64,000 nt of DNA. It comes from Gemmatimonadales bacterium UBA2982 (GTDB lineage Bacteria; Gemmatimonadota; Gemmatimonadetes; Longimicrobiales; Gaopeijiaceae). The DNA is taken from the NCBI GenBank assembly GCA_002347035.1, contig DEAM01000022.1, positions 7,333 to 71,332 of the forward strand, given 5' to 3'. Below the pieces are notes generated by a model. The model worked only from the letters and a program-made list of their open reading frames with translations. It was not told the origin of the DNA and did no database searches. Of this stretch, positions 1-9,496 are shown in pieces (within the stretch, counting starts at the first letter, position 1; each line of letters begins with the position of its first letter). The translations under genes and the position numbers were made by a program.

Positions 1-84
1 CCACTCCTCATCGTCCTCATCGTCAGACCCGACGACTTTGGGCATGAAGTGCTTATGCTCCTCATAGCGAACTGCAGGGTTCAT
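1..84 (-). CDS. N-terminal fragment of an unrecognised protein, cut by the window edge
   Basis: An open frame begins at the ATG at 84 and runs off the left edge after 28 codons. The visible residues start MNPAVRYEEHKHFMPKVV and continue into an acidic stretch (SDDEDDEE). A purine-rich AGAGG lies about ten bases upstream of the ATG, so initiation here is plausible. The acidic run after a basic/aromatic start looks like a cytosolic N-terminus, but nothing identifies the family. The fragment is too short to be certain it is coding. Confidence 0.5.
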   Translation of the reverse strand, partial: MNPAVRYEEHKHFMPKVVGSDDEDDEEW

Positions 85-214
85 ATCCCTACCTCTATGG
101 CTGCTCAATGTCCCTAAGAACGGACCATCCTGACCTAGGCCAGAGCCAGTTGAAGCAGAAGGTAGATCCAGCCTGTTACTTGTCAAAGAGGTTGCTTCCA
201 ACACGTGGAGGGAA

Positions 215-652
215 CTAGCAGGACTCGCCACTAGAGCTTCTGTAGACCTTCAATCCAGCCGCACAGGCCCCCAAGCAAACACCCAGGGCACCTATAGCAT
301 CCCACCAGCTCGGGTGAAACCGAAATGCAACGCCTATAGCAATGCTGCTATAGGCGAGTAGGGTGGCCGCGGAGACAAAGGCAACCTTCTCAGATCGCTC
401 TGGCGCAATCCGGGAGGCGCCATAAACGAACGCCGCACTGGGAAAAAAAGTGTCCGCCATCTCATACAAGCCGCGAACTAGGAATGCTGGGTAATCCCCT
501 GTACCGGGTTCGACAAGCGGCGTTAGTAAACCTGGATAGAAAAAGAGGACCATGCCCCAAGTGATCTGGAAAATATTATACGCCAACCAGGCGCTAAGCG
601 CGGCCCCTGGCAAGACCGTCACCCACCTTAGTACATCGACCGTCTTAGCCAT
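215..652 (-). CDS. Small four-helix membrane protein of unknown function
   Basis: A 145-residue hydrophobic protein with about four predicted membrane spans (roughly residues 8-40, 58-80, 88-110 and 116-136), short charged connections and no recognisable catalytic motif. GGAG lies seven bases before the ATG, which supports this start. The C-terminus (SSSGESC) is short and polar. It probably sits in the inner membrane. It follows, on the same strand, a doubtful small frame at 737-940. I do not recognise a named family, so function is left open. The coding call rests on the ribosome-binding site, length and hydrophobic periodicity. Confidence 0.65.
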   Translation of the reverse strand: MAKTVDVLRWVTVLPGAALSAWLAYNIFQITWGMVLFFYPGLLTPLVEPGTGDYPAFLVRGLYEMADTFFPSAAFVYGASRIAPERSEKVAFVSAATLLAYSSIAIGVAFRFHPSWWDAIGALGVCLGACAAGLKVYRSSSGESC

Positions 653-969
653 CAGAGAGCTCCAAACGATTAGTACTTGAGATCCCTGCCCCCATTTTGA
701 TAATAGGAGCCAACCACTACAGACGCTGCTTCATCTCTAAACCCACACCCGTGGCTTAATCAAAATTGGTGTAGGATTACTAGTTTTATCTGGAACGTAA
801 CGTGCTGAATTCTGTGAGTGTGCATTCTTATACGCACTTCTCCTGAAACTCTCAATAACCGGGGATGCTGCCATTTCCAATGCGATGCACAGAGCACCAA
901 ACCCGACTATACTCGTTGCCCACCCAGTAAGAGTTTCCATCCCCTAGATTGACCCTCACCCCCTAGGCC
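653..969. other. Divergent intergenic region upstream of the M3 peptidase
   Basis: About 317 bp separates two divergently read genes. Apart from the doubtful small frame at 737-940 I see no RNA gene, repeat or strong terminator. Promoters for both neighbours should lie here, but no convincing -35/-10 pair stands out. Confidence 0.4.
737..940 (-). CDS. Possible small single-span membrane protein
   Basis: A 67-codon frame with one hydrophobic N-terminal segment (about residues 7-26) followed by a basic, Asn/Ser/Pro-rich tail. AGGGG abuts the ATG with no spacer and GGTGAGG is 18 bases away, so the ribosome-binding site is poor. It lies in a 317-bp gap between the membrane protein at 215-652 and the divergent M3 peptidase gene. 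It could be a genuine small membrane protein or a chance frame. No homology can be claimed. Confidence 0.3.
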   Translation of the reverse strand: METLTGWATSIVGFGALCIALEMAASPVIESFRRSAYKNAHSQNSARYVPDKTSNPTPILIKPRVWV

Positions 970-3057
970 GTGCAAACCGAAATTAACCCGTTGCTCGTTG
1001 GCAGCTTTCGGATCCCGTTCCACGAGATTCAAGGCGCGCATGTCGAGCCTGCTATCACACAAGCGCTCGAGAAAGCCCAACTTGAAATCGACACCCTGTC
1101 ATCAGACACGACTCCACCCACCTGGGCAAATTCGATCCAGCGGCTTAATCGTACTGTTCAAGCCCTCGAAGAAGTCATCACACCAGTAACTCACCTCATA
1201 AGCGTTGCTGAAACCCCTGAACTCCGCGAAGCCTACAATCAAATTCTACCAGATATCACAGGCTTTTTGTCGCGGCTTCCTCTTAACACAGCCCTTTGGT
1301 CTCGCATCAAGGCATACTCACAGAGTGATGAGGGAAATGCGCTTAAGGGGATCCGCCGCCGGCACCTCGATAAAACTCTCAAGGAATTTGAGCGTGCGGG
1401 AGCCAGCTTGCCTGACAGCGCAAAGGTGCGCTTGGAGCGTTTACGTATCGAACTCGCGCAGCTTGAGCAGGAGTTCAGCGAGAACGTACTGGATGCCACA
1501 GCTGAATTTGAACTACTAATTATAGACGAGGCCCGCCTTGAAGGTGTGCCGGAGGCCCCTCTGCGCCGTGCGAAAGTACGTGCCAAGGAGAAAGGTCAGG
1601 AGGGGTGGCTCTTAACGCTGGATTACCCATCGGTTGAGCCTATCCTAAAATACTGCCGTGACCGCGGCCTCCGCAGAGACATCTTCACCGCATATGCGAC
1701 TCGCTGCAGAGGAGGCAAGCACGATAACCGCTCTATCGTAGCGCGGATCCTGCGCTTACGTGACGAGTTGGCGGATATGCTGGGATACAATGGGTTTCCT
1801 GACTATGCACTTGAGGACAGAATGGCCGGTACTGGAGCCCGAGCCATCGAATTTGAGGCTGACCTGGTAGAGCGAACCCGCCCTTTTTGGACGGAAGACA
1901 TAAATGAAGTCAGCACTCATGCTACCAGTCTCGGAATCGAAATGATCGAGCCATGGGATTCTGCCTACGTCATCGAAGACCTCCGGCGGACCCGTTACAA
2001 GATTGATGATGAGATGCTGCGGCCGTACTTCCCCCTTAATCACGTGCTCGATGGGCTTTTCGAGATCGTGCGAAGAACATTTGGTTTTCGGATAGCGGAG
2101 GTGAAAATTTCCGAGGTTTGGCATGAAGATGTGCGCTACTTCGAAATCTTCGACGACGATGCTGGCACAAAGCTAGGAGGCTTCTACACGGACTGGTTCC
2201 CGCGCAGTGAAAAAAGACAGGGGGCCTGGATGAACAACTTTGTAACAGGTGGTCCAAGGGATGAGGGTTTCGCTCCCCACCTCGGCGTCGTTTGTGGGAA
2301 CTTCACACCGCCCGAGGGAGACCAGCCAGCCCTACTAACACACCGAGAGGTTGAGACTACATTTCACGAGTTTGGTCACCTTTTACATCATTGTGTATCT
2401 AGAGTAGAAATCCCATCTCTTGCAGGCATCAACGTGGCCTGGGACTGGGTAGAGCTTCCTAGTCAACTGATGGAGAACTGGACTTGGGAAAAAGAAGCTC
2501 TTGACCTTTTCGCTAAGCACTTCGAGTCTGGGGAGGTATTGCCGGATGAACTATTCGACTGCCTGCTGGCAGCCCGTCGCTATATGGGTGGCTGGGCACA
2601 GATGCGGCAACTCTCCTTAGGTACGATAGATCTTGCCCTTCACACTGAGCTAGCTCCAGTGCTTCGCGATGGATCAGAAGATGATCCTGGCGCCGAGATC
2701 GACGCGAGTCAGGGAAACGAAGTTATGGCCTTCGGAGAAGAGCGCTTTGCCCCATTTGCGCCGAACCCCAACTTCGCTCAGTTCCATATGTTGACATCGT
2801 TCAGTCACCTTTTCGCAGGCGGTTACGCTGCAGCGTACTATAGCTATCTGTGGTCGGAAGTGTTGGATGCAGATGTATTCACGCGCTTCAAAGCCGAGGG
2901 CATCTTTAATCCGGATACCGGCCGGAGCTACGTTGATTCGATTCTCTCACGTGGGGATTCAATGGATCCAGATGAACTCTTTCTCGAATTCATGGGCCGA
3001 AGACCAGATCCACAAGCGCTCCTTAACAGGAATCTTGGCACCTTGTCTGACGCGTGA
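970..3057 (+). CDS. prlC: Oligopeptidase A-like M3 zinc metallopeptidase
   Basis: A 695-residue protein of the usual length for the oligopeptidase A/Dcp branch of M3 (thimet-oligopeptidase family), which degrades short peptides in the cytoplasm, including released signal peptides. The zinc-binding HEFGH motif is at residues 466-470, and the third ligand glutamate is E495 in the family motif VELPSQ. The N-terminal half is the helical M3 domain and there is no signal peptide, which fits a cytosolic enzyme. The start is GTG. The downstream C-terminal block with FAPNPNF and FAGGYAAAYYSYLWSEV is also characteristic. The symbol is given by family; oligopeptidase A versus dipeptidyl carboxypeptidase is not settled by sequence alone. 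Confidence 0.93.
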   Translation: MQTEINPLLVGSFRIPFHEIQGAHVEPAITQALEKAQLEIDTLSSDTTPPTWANSIQRLNRTVQALEEVITPVTHLISVAETPELREAYNQILPDITGFLSRLPLNTALWSRIKAYSQSDEGNALKGIRRRHLDKTLKEFERAGASLPDSAKVRLERLRIELAQLEQEFSENVLDATAEFELLIIDEARLEGVPEAPLRRAKVRAKEKGQEGWLLTLDYPSVEPILKYCRDRGLRRDIFTAYATRCRGGKHDNRSIVARILRLRDELADMLGYNGFPDYALEDRMAGTGARAIEFEADLVERTRPFWTEDINEVSTHATSLGIEMIEPWDSAYVIEDLRRTRYKIDDEMLRPYFPLNHVLDGLFEIVRRTFGFRIAEVKISEVWHEDVRYFEIFDDDAGTKLGGFYTDWFPRSEKRQGAWMNNFVTGGPRDEGFAPHLGVVCGNFTPPEGDQPALLTHREVETTFHEFGHLLHHCVSRVEIPSLAGINVAWDWVELPSQLMENWTWEKEALDLFAKHFESGEVLPDELFDCLLAARRYMGGWAQMRQLSLGTIDLALHTELAPVLRDGSEDDPGAEIDASQGNEVMAFGEERFAPFAPNPNFAQFHMLTSFSHLFAGGYAAAYYSYLWSEVLDADVFTRFKAEGIFNPDTGRSYVDSILSRGDSMDPDELFLEFMGRRPDPQALLNRNLGTLSDA

Positions 3058-3131
3058 AGCGGAACTGAGTCAGGCTAGACCCGCTAATAATTACTAGTAA
3101 TTTGCAGCAACAATAGAACTTGAGGGGTCTT

Positions 3132-4133
3132 ATGATCTCAAAATGGTGCCTGCCTGCCTTGCTGATCTGTCTTTCGATCACCGTAGCGTGTGACACACGT
3201 GGACTAAGCTATGGGGACCCGAACAGTATCATTGTGGTGATGGCACCCGAGCAGTGGGAGGAAGTGGCTGAGGATGTATACACCTCCCTAGAGACCCGGA
3301 TTGTGACCGTCCGTGACGAGAAAATGTTTACGGTCACTTACCAAGAGCCCTATGACGAGTTCTGGCCCAATCTGCGACGCTTCCAGCAGATGCTTGTTGC
3401 AGGACCGCCAGCCGCACCTTGGATCCAAGAAGCATTCGACCGGGTCGGGGAGGAGATGCCGCAGCCAGGTATTCACGAACTCACAGACGTATGGTCGCGT
3501 GGACAGAACGTTACAGTAGTACTCCTTTCCGACGGTGGTGGGGCGGACGAGTTAAAGAGCCATCTGCCTGCTATTCATGATATGCTCGATGGTCAGTACC
3601 GTGGTTATGCTCGAAACCGCATGTACATGTCGGGCGTTGACTCTGCTCTAGCAGACACGCTATACGCTCAGGCTGGCTTTTCTATGATGCTCCCAGAGGT
3701 CTACCGATGGAGAGCAACTGATTCGACATACATGTTTCGAAACGACAACCCCGATCCTTCTGAGCTTATCAGAGAGGTCTCAGTAACTTGGCTCAGCCCA
3801 GCGGTCACGTCACTAAACACAGATGAAGTTTTAGCGCTCCGAGCCCAACTTGTGACTGACCATTATCTGGAACCACAAGACGTCGTGCTGGACGGGATGA
3901 ACGTAGAAAATACAGAACACGAGGGTCACGAAGCTCTAGAAATCCAAGCCCAGTGGCGAAACCCACCGGACCGGGGTTGGCCTGCTGGGGGTCCTATTAT
4001 CGCACGAGCCATCACCTGCGAAAGCCAAGACCGTACATACCTGGTTGATTCCTGGCTTTATGCACCTGGCAGAGAGAAATATGAGTACATGATCCAGCTA
4101 GAAACCATTCTTGATTCTTTCCGTTGTTCATGA
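3132..4133 (+). CDS. DUF4837-family lipoprotein
   Basis: A 333-residue lipoprotein. The ATG at 3132 has GAGGGG four bases upstream; an upstream in-frame TTG at 3120 would place that ribosome-binding site inside the gene, so the shorter form is preferred. The signal sequence ends in a lipobox (TVAC) with the lipidated cysteine at residue 20. The mature N-terminus (GDPNSIIVVMAPEQW) and overall layout match DUF4837, a periplasmic/envelope family I know mainly from Bacteroidota and relatives. No enzymatic role is established for the family. It follows the M3 peptidase on the same strand with a 75-bp gap and is followed at once by an exported barrel-like protein. Confidence 0.8.
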   Translation: MISKWCLPALLICLSITVACDTRGLSYGDPNSIIVVMAPEQWEEVAEDVYTSLETRIVTVRDEKMFTVTYQEPYDEFWPNLRRFQQMLVAGPPAAPWIQEAFDRVGEEMPQPGIHELTDVWSRGQNVTVVLLSDGGGADELKSHLPAIHDMLDGQYRGYARNRMYMSGVDSALADTLYAQAGFSMMLPEVYRWRATDSTYMFRNDNPDPSELIREVSVTWLSPAVTSLNTDEVLALRAQLVTDHYLEPQDVVLDGMNVENTEHEGHEALEIQAQWRNPPDRGWPAGGPIIARAITCESQDRTYLVDSWLYAPGREKYEYMIQLETILDSFRCS

Positions 4134-4213
4134 CCAATCAGGGAGAGTCCGTCCAGCCGGAAAACATTTGTCATTTGACGATGATCAGTTCTTTCGACAG
4201 CAACCGTCGTACT

Positions 4214-4912
4214 ATGAGCATGTGCCGCCGATTTTCTGAAAAGATTCTAGGACTAGTAACCGTTCTTGGATTGGCCTTCCCATCAACGGCTCAGAGTCAG
4301 GTTTCGCGACAACTTGAGTTTCGGGGTGGTAGCGGGATAAGCACCACAGGCGAATTGAGTTTCTTCGGTCAGATTGGGTTAAACGAAAACGAAGGAAGAA
4401 ACTCTGTTGAGCTGGCCTTGGTGGGATACGGTACTTCTTCCGCTAATACCACTTCTGTTGAGACCGACATCGGAATAAGGACTAGCACAGAAACTACGAC
4501 TGCCCAGACAGACATCATCGGGGGTGGGATAGCCGCCAACCTACTCTTACGCGATGGTCTGGAGGTCTCGGGTCCTTACTTCGTAGTGGGCGCCGGAGTG
4601 GGGTTATTCATGGTGGATTGGGCACTGACGAACTCGACGGACGGCACTGTGAATAGCTCTCAATCCCTTACGGACAGAGTAGAAGTGCCGCGCTTCTGGC
4701 GATCAGGAAAGCCGCCTGACTGGTCACGAAAGCCTCAGAACGAAGTCAGCGGCATCTCACCCGGATCAATATTCAATCTTGGTATTGGACAGCGATTCGG
4801 TCGGTCCCTGGATCTTCGTATCCAGGCGCCCAGTATACTCATCGTGGGGAGTGGCCCACGTGAAGTATCATTCGTCACGATGCTGGTAACGACGATCGCG
4901 ATTGGAATCTAG
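4214..4912 (+). CDS. Exported protein, probable outer-membrane beta-barrel
   Basis: About 232 residues from the ATG at 4214. The frame is open back to 4124, but this start gives a clean signal peptide with basic N-terminus (CRRFSEK), hydrophobic core (ILGLVTVLGLAF) and cleavage near AQS-Q. The mature part is rich in Gly/Ser/Thr and has alternating polar and aliphatic residues (ELSFFGQIGL, VELALVGYG, GPYFVVGAGVGLF, FNLGIGQRFG), typical of small outer-membrane beta-barrels. A Pro/Trp-rich insertion is at about residues 155-180. No family name can be given. The ribosome-binding site is weak, so the start (4214 or the Met at 4220) is tentative. Confidence 0.6.
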   Translation: MSMCRRFSEKILGLVTVLGLAFPSTAQSQVSRQLEFRGGSGISTTGELSFFGQIGLNENEGRNSVELALVGYGTSSANTTSVETDIGIRTSTETTTAQTDIIGGGIAANLLLRDGLEVSGPYFVVGAGVGLFMVDWALTNSTDGTVNSSQSLTDRVEVPRFWRSGKPPDWSRKPQNEVSGISPGSIFNLGIGQRFGRSLDLRIQAPSILIVGSGPREVSFVTMLVTTIAIGI

Positions 4913-4913
4913 C

Positions 4914-4931
4914 CACGCCTGATTTGGCGTG
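4914..4931 (+). other. Small hairpin between the barrel gene and dnaE
   Basis: CACGCC and GGCGTG form a perfect 6-bp stem with a TGATTT loop directly after the stop codon of the preceding gene. There is no U-tract, so it is a weak terminator at best. The 3' arm overlaps the proposed -35 box of dnaE. Confidence 0.35.
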
Positions 4932-4952
4932 CCTCTGGCGGCCTGCTAGAAT
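4924..4952 (+). promoter_or_regulatory. Candidate sigma-70-type promoter of dnaE
   Basis: TTGGCG (4924-4929) and TAGAAT (4947-4952) are separated by exactly 17 bases. They match the consensus at 4/6 and 5/6 positions. Transcription would begin near 4959, leaving a leader of about 38 bases before the TTG start of dnaE. Confidence 0.45.
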
Positions 4953-4996
4953 GTTAGCTTTGCGATCTTCTCCTGCTCCGCAGACCGTATCTCCAC

Positions 4997-7900
4997 TTGA
5001 GCTTCGTTCATCTCCACAACCACTCTGAGTACTCTCTCCTAGACGGCGCCAATCGAATTGGCGACCTAGTGAAGAAAGCTAAAGAGCATGAGATGCCGGC
5101 TCTCGCGCTCACGGATCATGGCTGTCTCTTCGGCGCGTGGACGTTCTACAAAAAGGCGACTTTGGAAGGGATTAAGCCAATCATTGGGATGGAAGCATAC
5201 GTGGCTCCCGGTGACCGGAGGGACCGCTCTAGACCGGGCGAAGGTGAGCGCCCGTACTACCATCTCGTGCTGTTGGCCCGAGACCGCGTTGGTTACCAGA
5301 ATCTGATTAAGCTCTCATCCATTGGTTATACCGAAGGGTTCTACCACCGCCCTCGAGTAGATCGAGATGTTTTAGCCAAACACCACGAAGGCTTGATTGT
5401 CTCCTCAGCCTGTATGGCTGGCGAGGTCGCCCGTCATCTGGCGGCGGATGACCCAGCCGCAGCTAAAGAAGTTGCTACATGGTACGCAAATGTTTTTGAC
5501 GAACGATACTACCTCGAAGTTCAAGCCCATGACTCTCCTGGCCAGAAAGAGTTAAACGAAAAAATTTTCACGCTAGGAGAAGATCTTGGGCTGCCAGTCG
5601 TGGCCACGAACGACACCCATTTTCTCGCGCCACAGGACCATGAAGCCCACGATATTCTCCTGTGTATCGGACTAGGCAAAGATCGTGAAGACACGCGCCG
5701 CATGCGCTACGATGAAGGGCTCTATTTCAAGGCACCAGACGAGATCATTTCGCGATTTCCAGATCGTCCAGATGTCGTTGAGAATACGTTGAAGATCGCT
5801 GACGACGTTAACCTCTTAATGGAGCGTAAGTACCATCTTCCCGCCTTCCCTCTTCCTGAAAGTCACACTTCCGAAAATGAGTACCTCGAACACCTAGCCC
5901 TGCAGGGCGCCATGTCTCGCTACGGCGACCCTTTACCCCCGGAAGTGCAGGAGCGTTTTGATTACGAGTTGGGAGTCATACGTGGTACAGGCTACGCTGG
6001 TTATTTCCTCATCACCCAGGACTTCATTAGTTGGGCTAAAAGTCATGACATACCGGTTGGACCAGGTCGAGGCTCTGCTGCCGGGTCACTCATCGCATAC
6101 TCGCTTGGTATCACTGGGCTAGACCCATTGAAGTTCGGACTTCTCTTCGAGCGCTTTCTAAATCCTGAGCGGATTTCGATGCCTGATATCGATATCGATT
6201 TCTGCTACGAACGCAGAGGAGAAGTAATCGAATACACGCGCGAGAAATACGGCAAGGACGCGGTTGGTCAAATTGTGACCTTTGGTACAATGAAGAGCCG
6301 GGCTGTAATTCGTGACGTAGGAAGGGTGCTCGGCTTCGAGCCCTCAGAGACCGACCGGATCGCTAAACTGATCCCTAATCAGCCAGGTCAAGCATTCACT
6401 GTCCAAGAAGCCCTTGATAATCTGAAGGAGGTCAAAGACCTCTACGGGCTCGATGAACGTCATAAGCAGCTATTCGACTACTCGGTCACCCTAGAAGGAC
6501 TCTCTAGGCACGCATCAGTCCACGCTGCCGGGGTAGTGATAGCGCCTGGTCCACTTGACGACTACGTACCCGTGAGCGTCCAGGCTGGGAAGAACGGAGG
6601 CGCATCTGACGGTGACGCGATGGTTGTCACCCAGTATGACATGAACTGCCTCGATGAGGTCGGCATGCTCAAGATGGATTTCTTGGGTCTAAAAACCCTC
6701 ACTGTCATTCATGACGCTGTTGAGATGGTCAAGGAACGTCACGGCCGGCTAAGCAACCCGGTCACTGGCCAGGTCTTCGAGAATATCGATGAAGTCCCGC
6801 TCGATGACCAAGCTGTTTACCAAATGCTGTCTCGAGGAGGAACCCCAGGGATTTTTCAGTTCGAATCAAATCTCGCTAATGACAAACTGCGTGCAATGAA
6901 ATGCGACCGATTCGATGATCTCGTCGCGACAAATGCTCTCATCCGACCAGGGCCTCTAGACTCAGGCATGACTGACGTCTACATCGATCGCAAGGTCGGC
7001 CGGCAGGACGTCACTTATCCAGATCCCTCTCTCAAGGCAATTCTCGAACCCACCTACGGCGTCATCGTCTACCAGGAACAAGTGATGCGCATCGCGTCTG
7101 AACTTGCGGGTTTCACGCTTGGAGAAGCTGATGTGCTCCGCAAGGCTGTGGGCAAAAAGATTAGTGAACTTATCCGCAAAGAACTCGGCAAGTTTGTAGA
7201 CCGCTGTGTCGAACGGGGCATCGAACGACAGGTGGCCTTGGAGTTATCAAATCAAATTGAGACTTTCGGTCGTTATGGCTTTAATCTAAGCCATTCTGCA
7301 GCTTACTCACTGATATCGTACCATACAGCGTGGCTGAAGGCGCACTACCCAGAAGAGTTCATGGCCGCGCTGTTTTCATCCGTGCTGGACAACACAGACA
7401 GCGTAGTAAAGTACATTGGGGCGTGCCGTGACCTGCACCGTCATGTGCCCAAACTTGAAAATCCACTCAACGTACTTCCTCCAGATGTAAACGAGTCAGG
7501 GTGGAAATTTACAGTCACCGATGAATCTGAGATTCGATTTGGTCTTGGAGCTGTGCGAGGTGTGGGGCACGCGGCAGTAAGCTCCGTGCTTGAGGCACGT
7601 AAGTCTGGCCACTTTAGTTCATTGTTTGACTTCCTTGAACGCATCGACATCCGAGCCCTTAATAGGCGCGCTTGCGAAGCCTTGGTTACTGCCGGTGCTA
7701 TGGATGGATTTGGTAGTCGGTCTCGGCTGCTCGCCGGGCTTGATACAGCTTACAGTGAAGTTCAGGCTCGGTTGGCTGAAACCGAGGCTGGACAAGCCTC
7801 GCTCTTCGATGACGCCTCAGCAATTCCACGTACCGCTCCTCCCCTCCCTTCCGTCTCAGATTGGAGCGAGTCAGAGCGCCTTGCGAGAGAAAAAGAAGCG

Positions 7901-8521
7901 CTAGGCTTTTTCATTTCCGGACACCCGCTCAACCGCTACCGGGAGATCGTACGAGCCTACGATGTTAGCTCATACACGCTCGTCGAGCGGCCTGGTGAAC
8001 TTGTTCAATTGCCGTGCGTTGTGACGTCAGTCGCGCGGCAAATCTCCCGCCGTGACTCCTCAGAGTGGGGTAAGATCACCGTTGAAGACTTTTCAGGCAC
8101 TGCCACCGTACTCGCGTTCGGAGATTCGTGGCGGAATAGCAAAGATACCCTCCAGCAAGACGCTGTCATAGAAATCAGTGGAAGAGTCAGTGGAAGAGAG
8201 CGTGATGAAGAAGACCCCCCGATTTTTCTCGATACCGCTAGAGCGCTAGAGGACGTTACGCCTGAGCTTGCCGTCCAGATTGATCTCGAACTTGGCTCTG
8301 ATGTTGCGGCTAATGTGTTCAAGGCTGCGAAGCAGGTTATCACTAATCGTCCGGGACCTTCACCTGTCTGGCTTAAGGTGGGCTCTGATAACGGCGAGCC
8401 AGTTCCAGGGTTCCGGTCACGTTCCATGTTCACTGAACCGAACGAGGACACTCTAAGTGAACTTGAAAAGCTTTTCGGGTCTGGTAACGTGCGACTCGTG
8501 CGAACCACTAGAACTCATTAA
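4997..8521 (+). CDS. dnaE: DNA polymerase III alpha subunit
   Basis: The 1174-residue replicative polymerase subunit. It opens with a PHP domain (FVHLHNHSEYSLLDG, residues 3-17). The catalytic acidic residues are in PDIDIDF (D397, D399) and MDFLGL (D561), matching the DnaE type rather than PolC. A helix-hairpin-helix region lies around residues 800-930, and an OB-fold (LPCVVTSVARQISRR to FGDSW) around 1005-1060. The start is TTG without a clear ribosome-binding site, but the protein begins exactly where DnaE proteins normally do. The PHP domain keeps the histidines expected of a metal site (HLHNH), so intrinsic proofreading is possible, though not shown. It is a stand-alone gene with a likely promoter. 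Confidence 0.97.
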   Translation: MSFVHLHNHSEYSLLDGANRIGDLVKKAKEHEMPALALTDHGCLFGAWTFYKKATLEGIKPIIGMEAYVAPGDRRDRSRPGEGERPYYHLVLLARDRVGYQNLIKLSSIGYTEGFYHRPRVDRDVLAKHHEGLIVSSACMAGEVARHLAADDPAAAKEVATWYANVFDERYYLEVQAHDSPGQKELNEKIFTLGEDLGLPVVATNDTHFLAPQDHEAHDILLCIGLGKDREDTRRMRYDEGLYFKAPDEIISRFPDRPDVVENTLKIADDVNLLMERKYHLPAFPLPESHTSENEYLEHLALQGAMSRYGDPLPPEVQERFDYELGVIRGTGYAGYFLITQDFISWAKSHDIPVGPGRGSAAGSLIAYSLGITGLDPLKFGLLFERFLNPERISMPDIDIDFCYERRGEVIEYTREKYGKDAVGQIVTFGTMKSRAVIRDVGRVLGFEPSETDRIAKLIPNQPGQAFTVQEALDNLKEVKDLYGLDERHKQLFDYSVTLEGLSRHASVHAAGVVIAPGPLDDYVPVSVQAGKNGGASDGDAMVVTQYDMNCLDEVGMLKMDFLGLKTLTVIHDAVEMVKERHGRLSNPVTGQVFENIDEVPLDDQAVYQMLSRGGTPGIFQFESNLANDKLRAMKCDRFDDLVATNALIRPGPLDSGMTDVYIDRKVGRQDVTYPDPSLKAILEPTYGVIVYQEQVMRIASELAGFTLGEADVLRKAVGKKISELIRKELGKFVDRCVERGIERQVALELSNQIETFGRYGFNLSHSAAYSLISYHTAWLKAHYPEEFMAALFSSVLDNTDSVVKYIGACRDLHRHVPKLENPLNVLPPDVNESGWKFTVTDESEIRFGLGAVRGVGHAAVSSVLEARKSGHFSSLFDFLERIDIRALNRRACEALVTAGAMDGFGSRSRLLAGLDTAYSEVQARLAETEAGQASLFDDASAIPRTAPPLPSVSDWSESERLAREKEALGFFISGHPLNRYREIVRAYDVSSYTLVERPGELVQLPCVVTSVARQISRRDSSEWGKITVEDFSGTATVLAFGDSWRNSKDTLQQDAVIEISGRVSGRERDEEDPPIFLDTARALEDVTPELAVQIDLELGSDVAANVFKAAKQVITNRPGPSPVWLKVGSDNGEPVPGFRSRSMFTEPNEDTLSELEKLFGSGNVRLVRTTRTH

Positions 8522-8578
8522 AAGCAGAAATCGATCAGGCCTGCTTGGCAGAAAACCCAATCCCCCGATTTCTAAAGA

Positions 8579-9496
8579 TTACGGACGCGGACGGACGGAT
8601 TCGAGACTCGGTGTAATAAGATCGACACGGAACTGTGGTAGCCGATAAGTAACACTATCACCAGTCACAGTTGCCCACCTGTCATTTTCACCACTCCCTA
8701 CATTGACCTCAGCGAGGACGTCCCCGTCCTGTGCATAAGCAACAGTCGATCCGCTCTGTGGCAATCTCCCTATCGAGTCACCTTCTTCAACGAAACGAGA
8801 GGCGATGAGACTACCTGAAAGTTCTTGAAGAAGGCTGCCTACCTGTAGTGCATTAACTGGGCTTCCGTCCTCGAAAGCCCAGGCCGTGTCCCCACGCACT
8901 ATAGTGAAACTGTCTTCGTCCCGCTCTACGTCTATCCGATCTACGCGACTCGTATCGATGGCAATCATCTTCCGATTTCGCCAATCGTCAAGATTTCTGG
9001 CCATGTGTGTACTCAAATTACTCTCGAGGATGTAAACCTCACCCGCTTCAGGGAGGCGGATGTAGGACGTCGAGAAGCGAGGTCCTTGGTCACCCATTAG
9101 TAGCGTCCGGGATAACCCACCTACTTCTAGCTCGATTTGGCTGGCATTATCCATCGCTATGCCCATCCGCCGATGGTTAGCTGGATTGGTGGCTACTAAA
9201 TCACCCACCCGAGCTTCTTCCAGGGTCTGGAAGAAGCGTGCGACTGTTCCCGAATCAATCGCCCATCCATTCACGGTCCAAGAGCCTCCAGAAGGCAGTA
9301 GTTCTATCTCTTCCGCCTCCCCTGCCATCCTCACTGCAGAAACCGATGATTCACTCACTCCATCAAAAAAGCTGGCGATCTCACCTGTAGCAGCCATCGA
9401 GTCACCCCCTCTCCTCGAGAACAGCGAGGCCAGTCCCCAAGAAATAGCTACAACAAGAAGCAGCCCAAGTAACTGCTTAAGTGTGCGAGCACTCAT
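8579..9496 (-). CDS. DUF4340 protein, partner of the Gld-type ABC system
   Basis: A 305-residue protein with a single N-terminal membrane anchor (QLLGLLLVVAISWGLASLF) and a long extracytoplasmic part carrying two related halves (WTVNGWAIDSGTVARFFQTLEEA and WAFEDGSPVNALQVGSLLQEL), as seen in DUF4340 proteins. The ATG at 9496 overlaps the TGA of the upstream permease gene by the classic ATGA, so it is translationally coupled and is the third gene of the operon. In other genomes DUF4340 commonly follows gldA/gldF/gldG-like genes. The substrate of the system is not known. It would be an inner-membrane-anchored periplasmic subunit. Confidence 0.83.
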   Translation of the reverse strand: MSARTLKQLLGLLLVVAISWGLASLFSRRGGDSMAATGEIASFFDGVSESSVSAVRMAGEAEEIELLPSGGSWTVNGWAIDSGTVARFFQTLEEARVGDLVATNPANHRRMGIAMDNASQIELEVGGLSRTLLMGDQGPRFSTSYIRLPEAGEVYILESNLSTHMARNLDDWRNRKMIAIDTSRVDRIDVERDEDSFTIVRGDTAWAFEDGSPVNALQVGSLLQELSGSLIASRFVEEGDSIGRLPQSGSTVAYAQDGDVLAEVNVGSGENDRWATVTGDSVTYRLPQFRVDLITPSLESVRPRP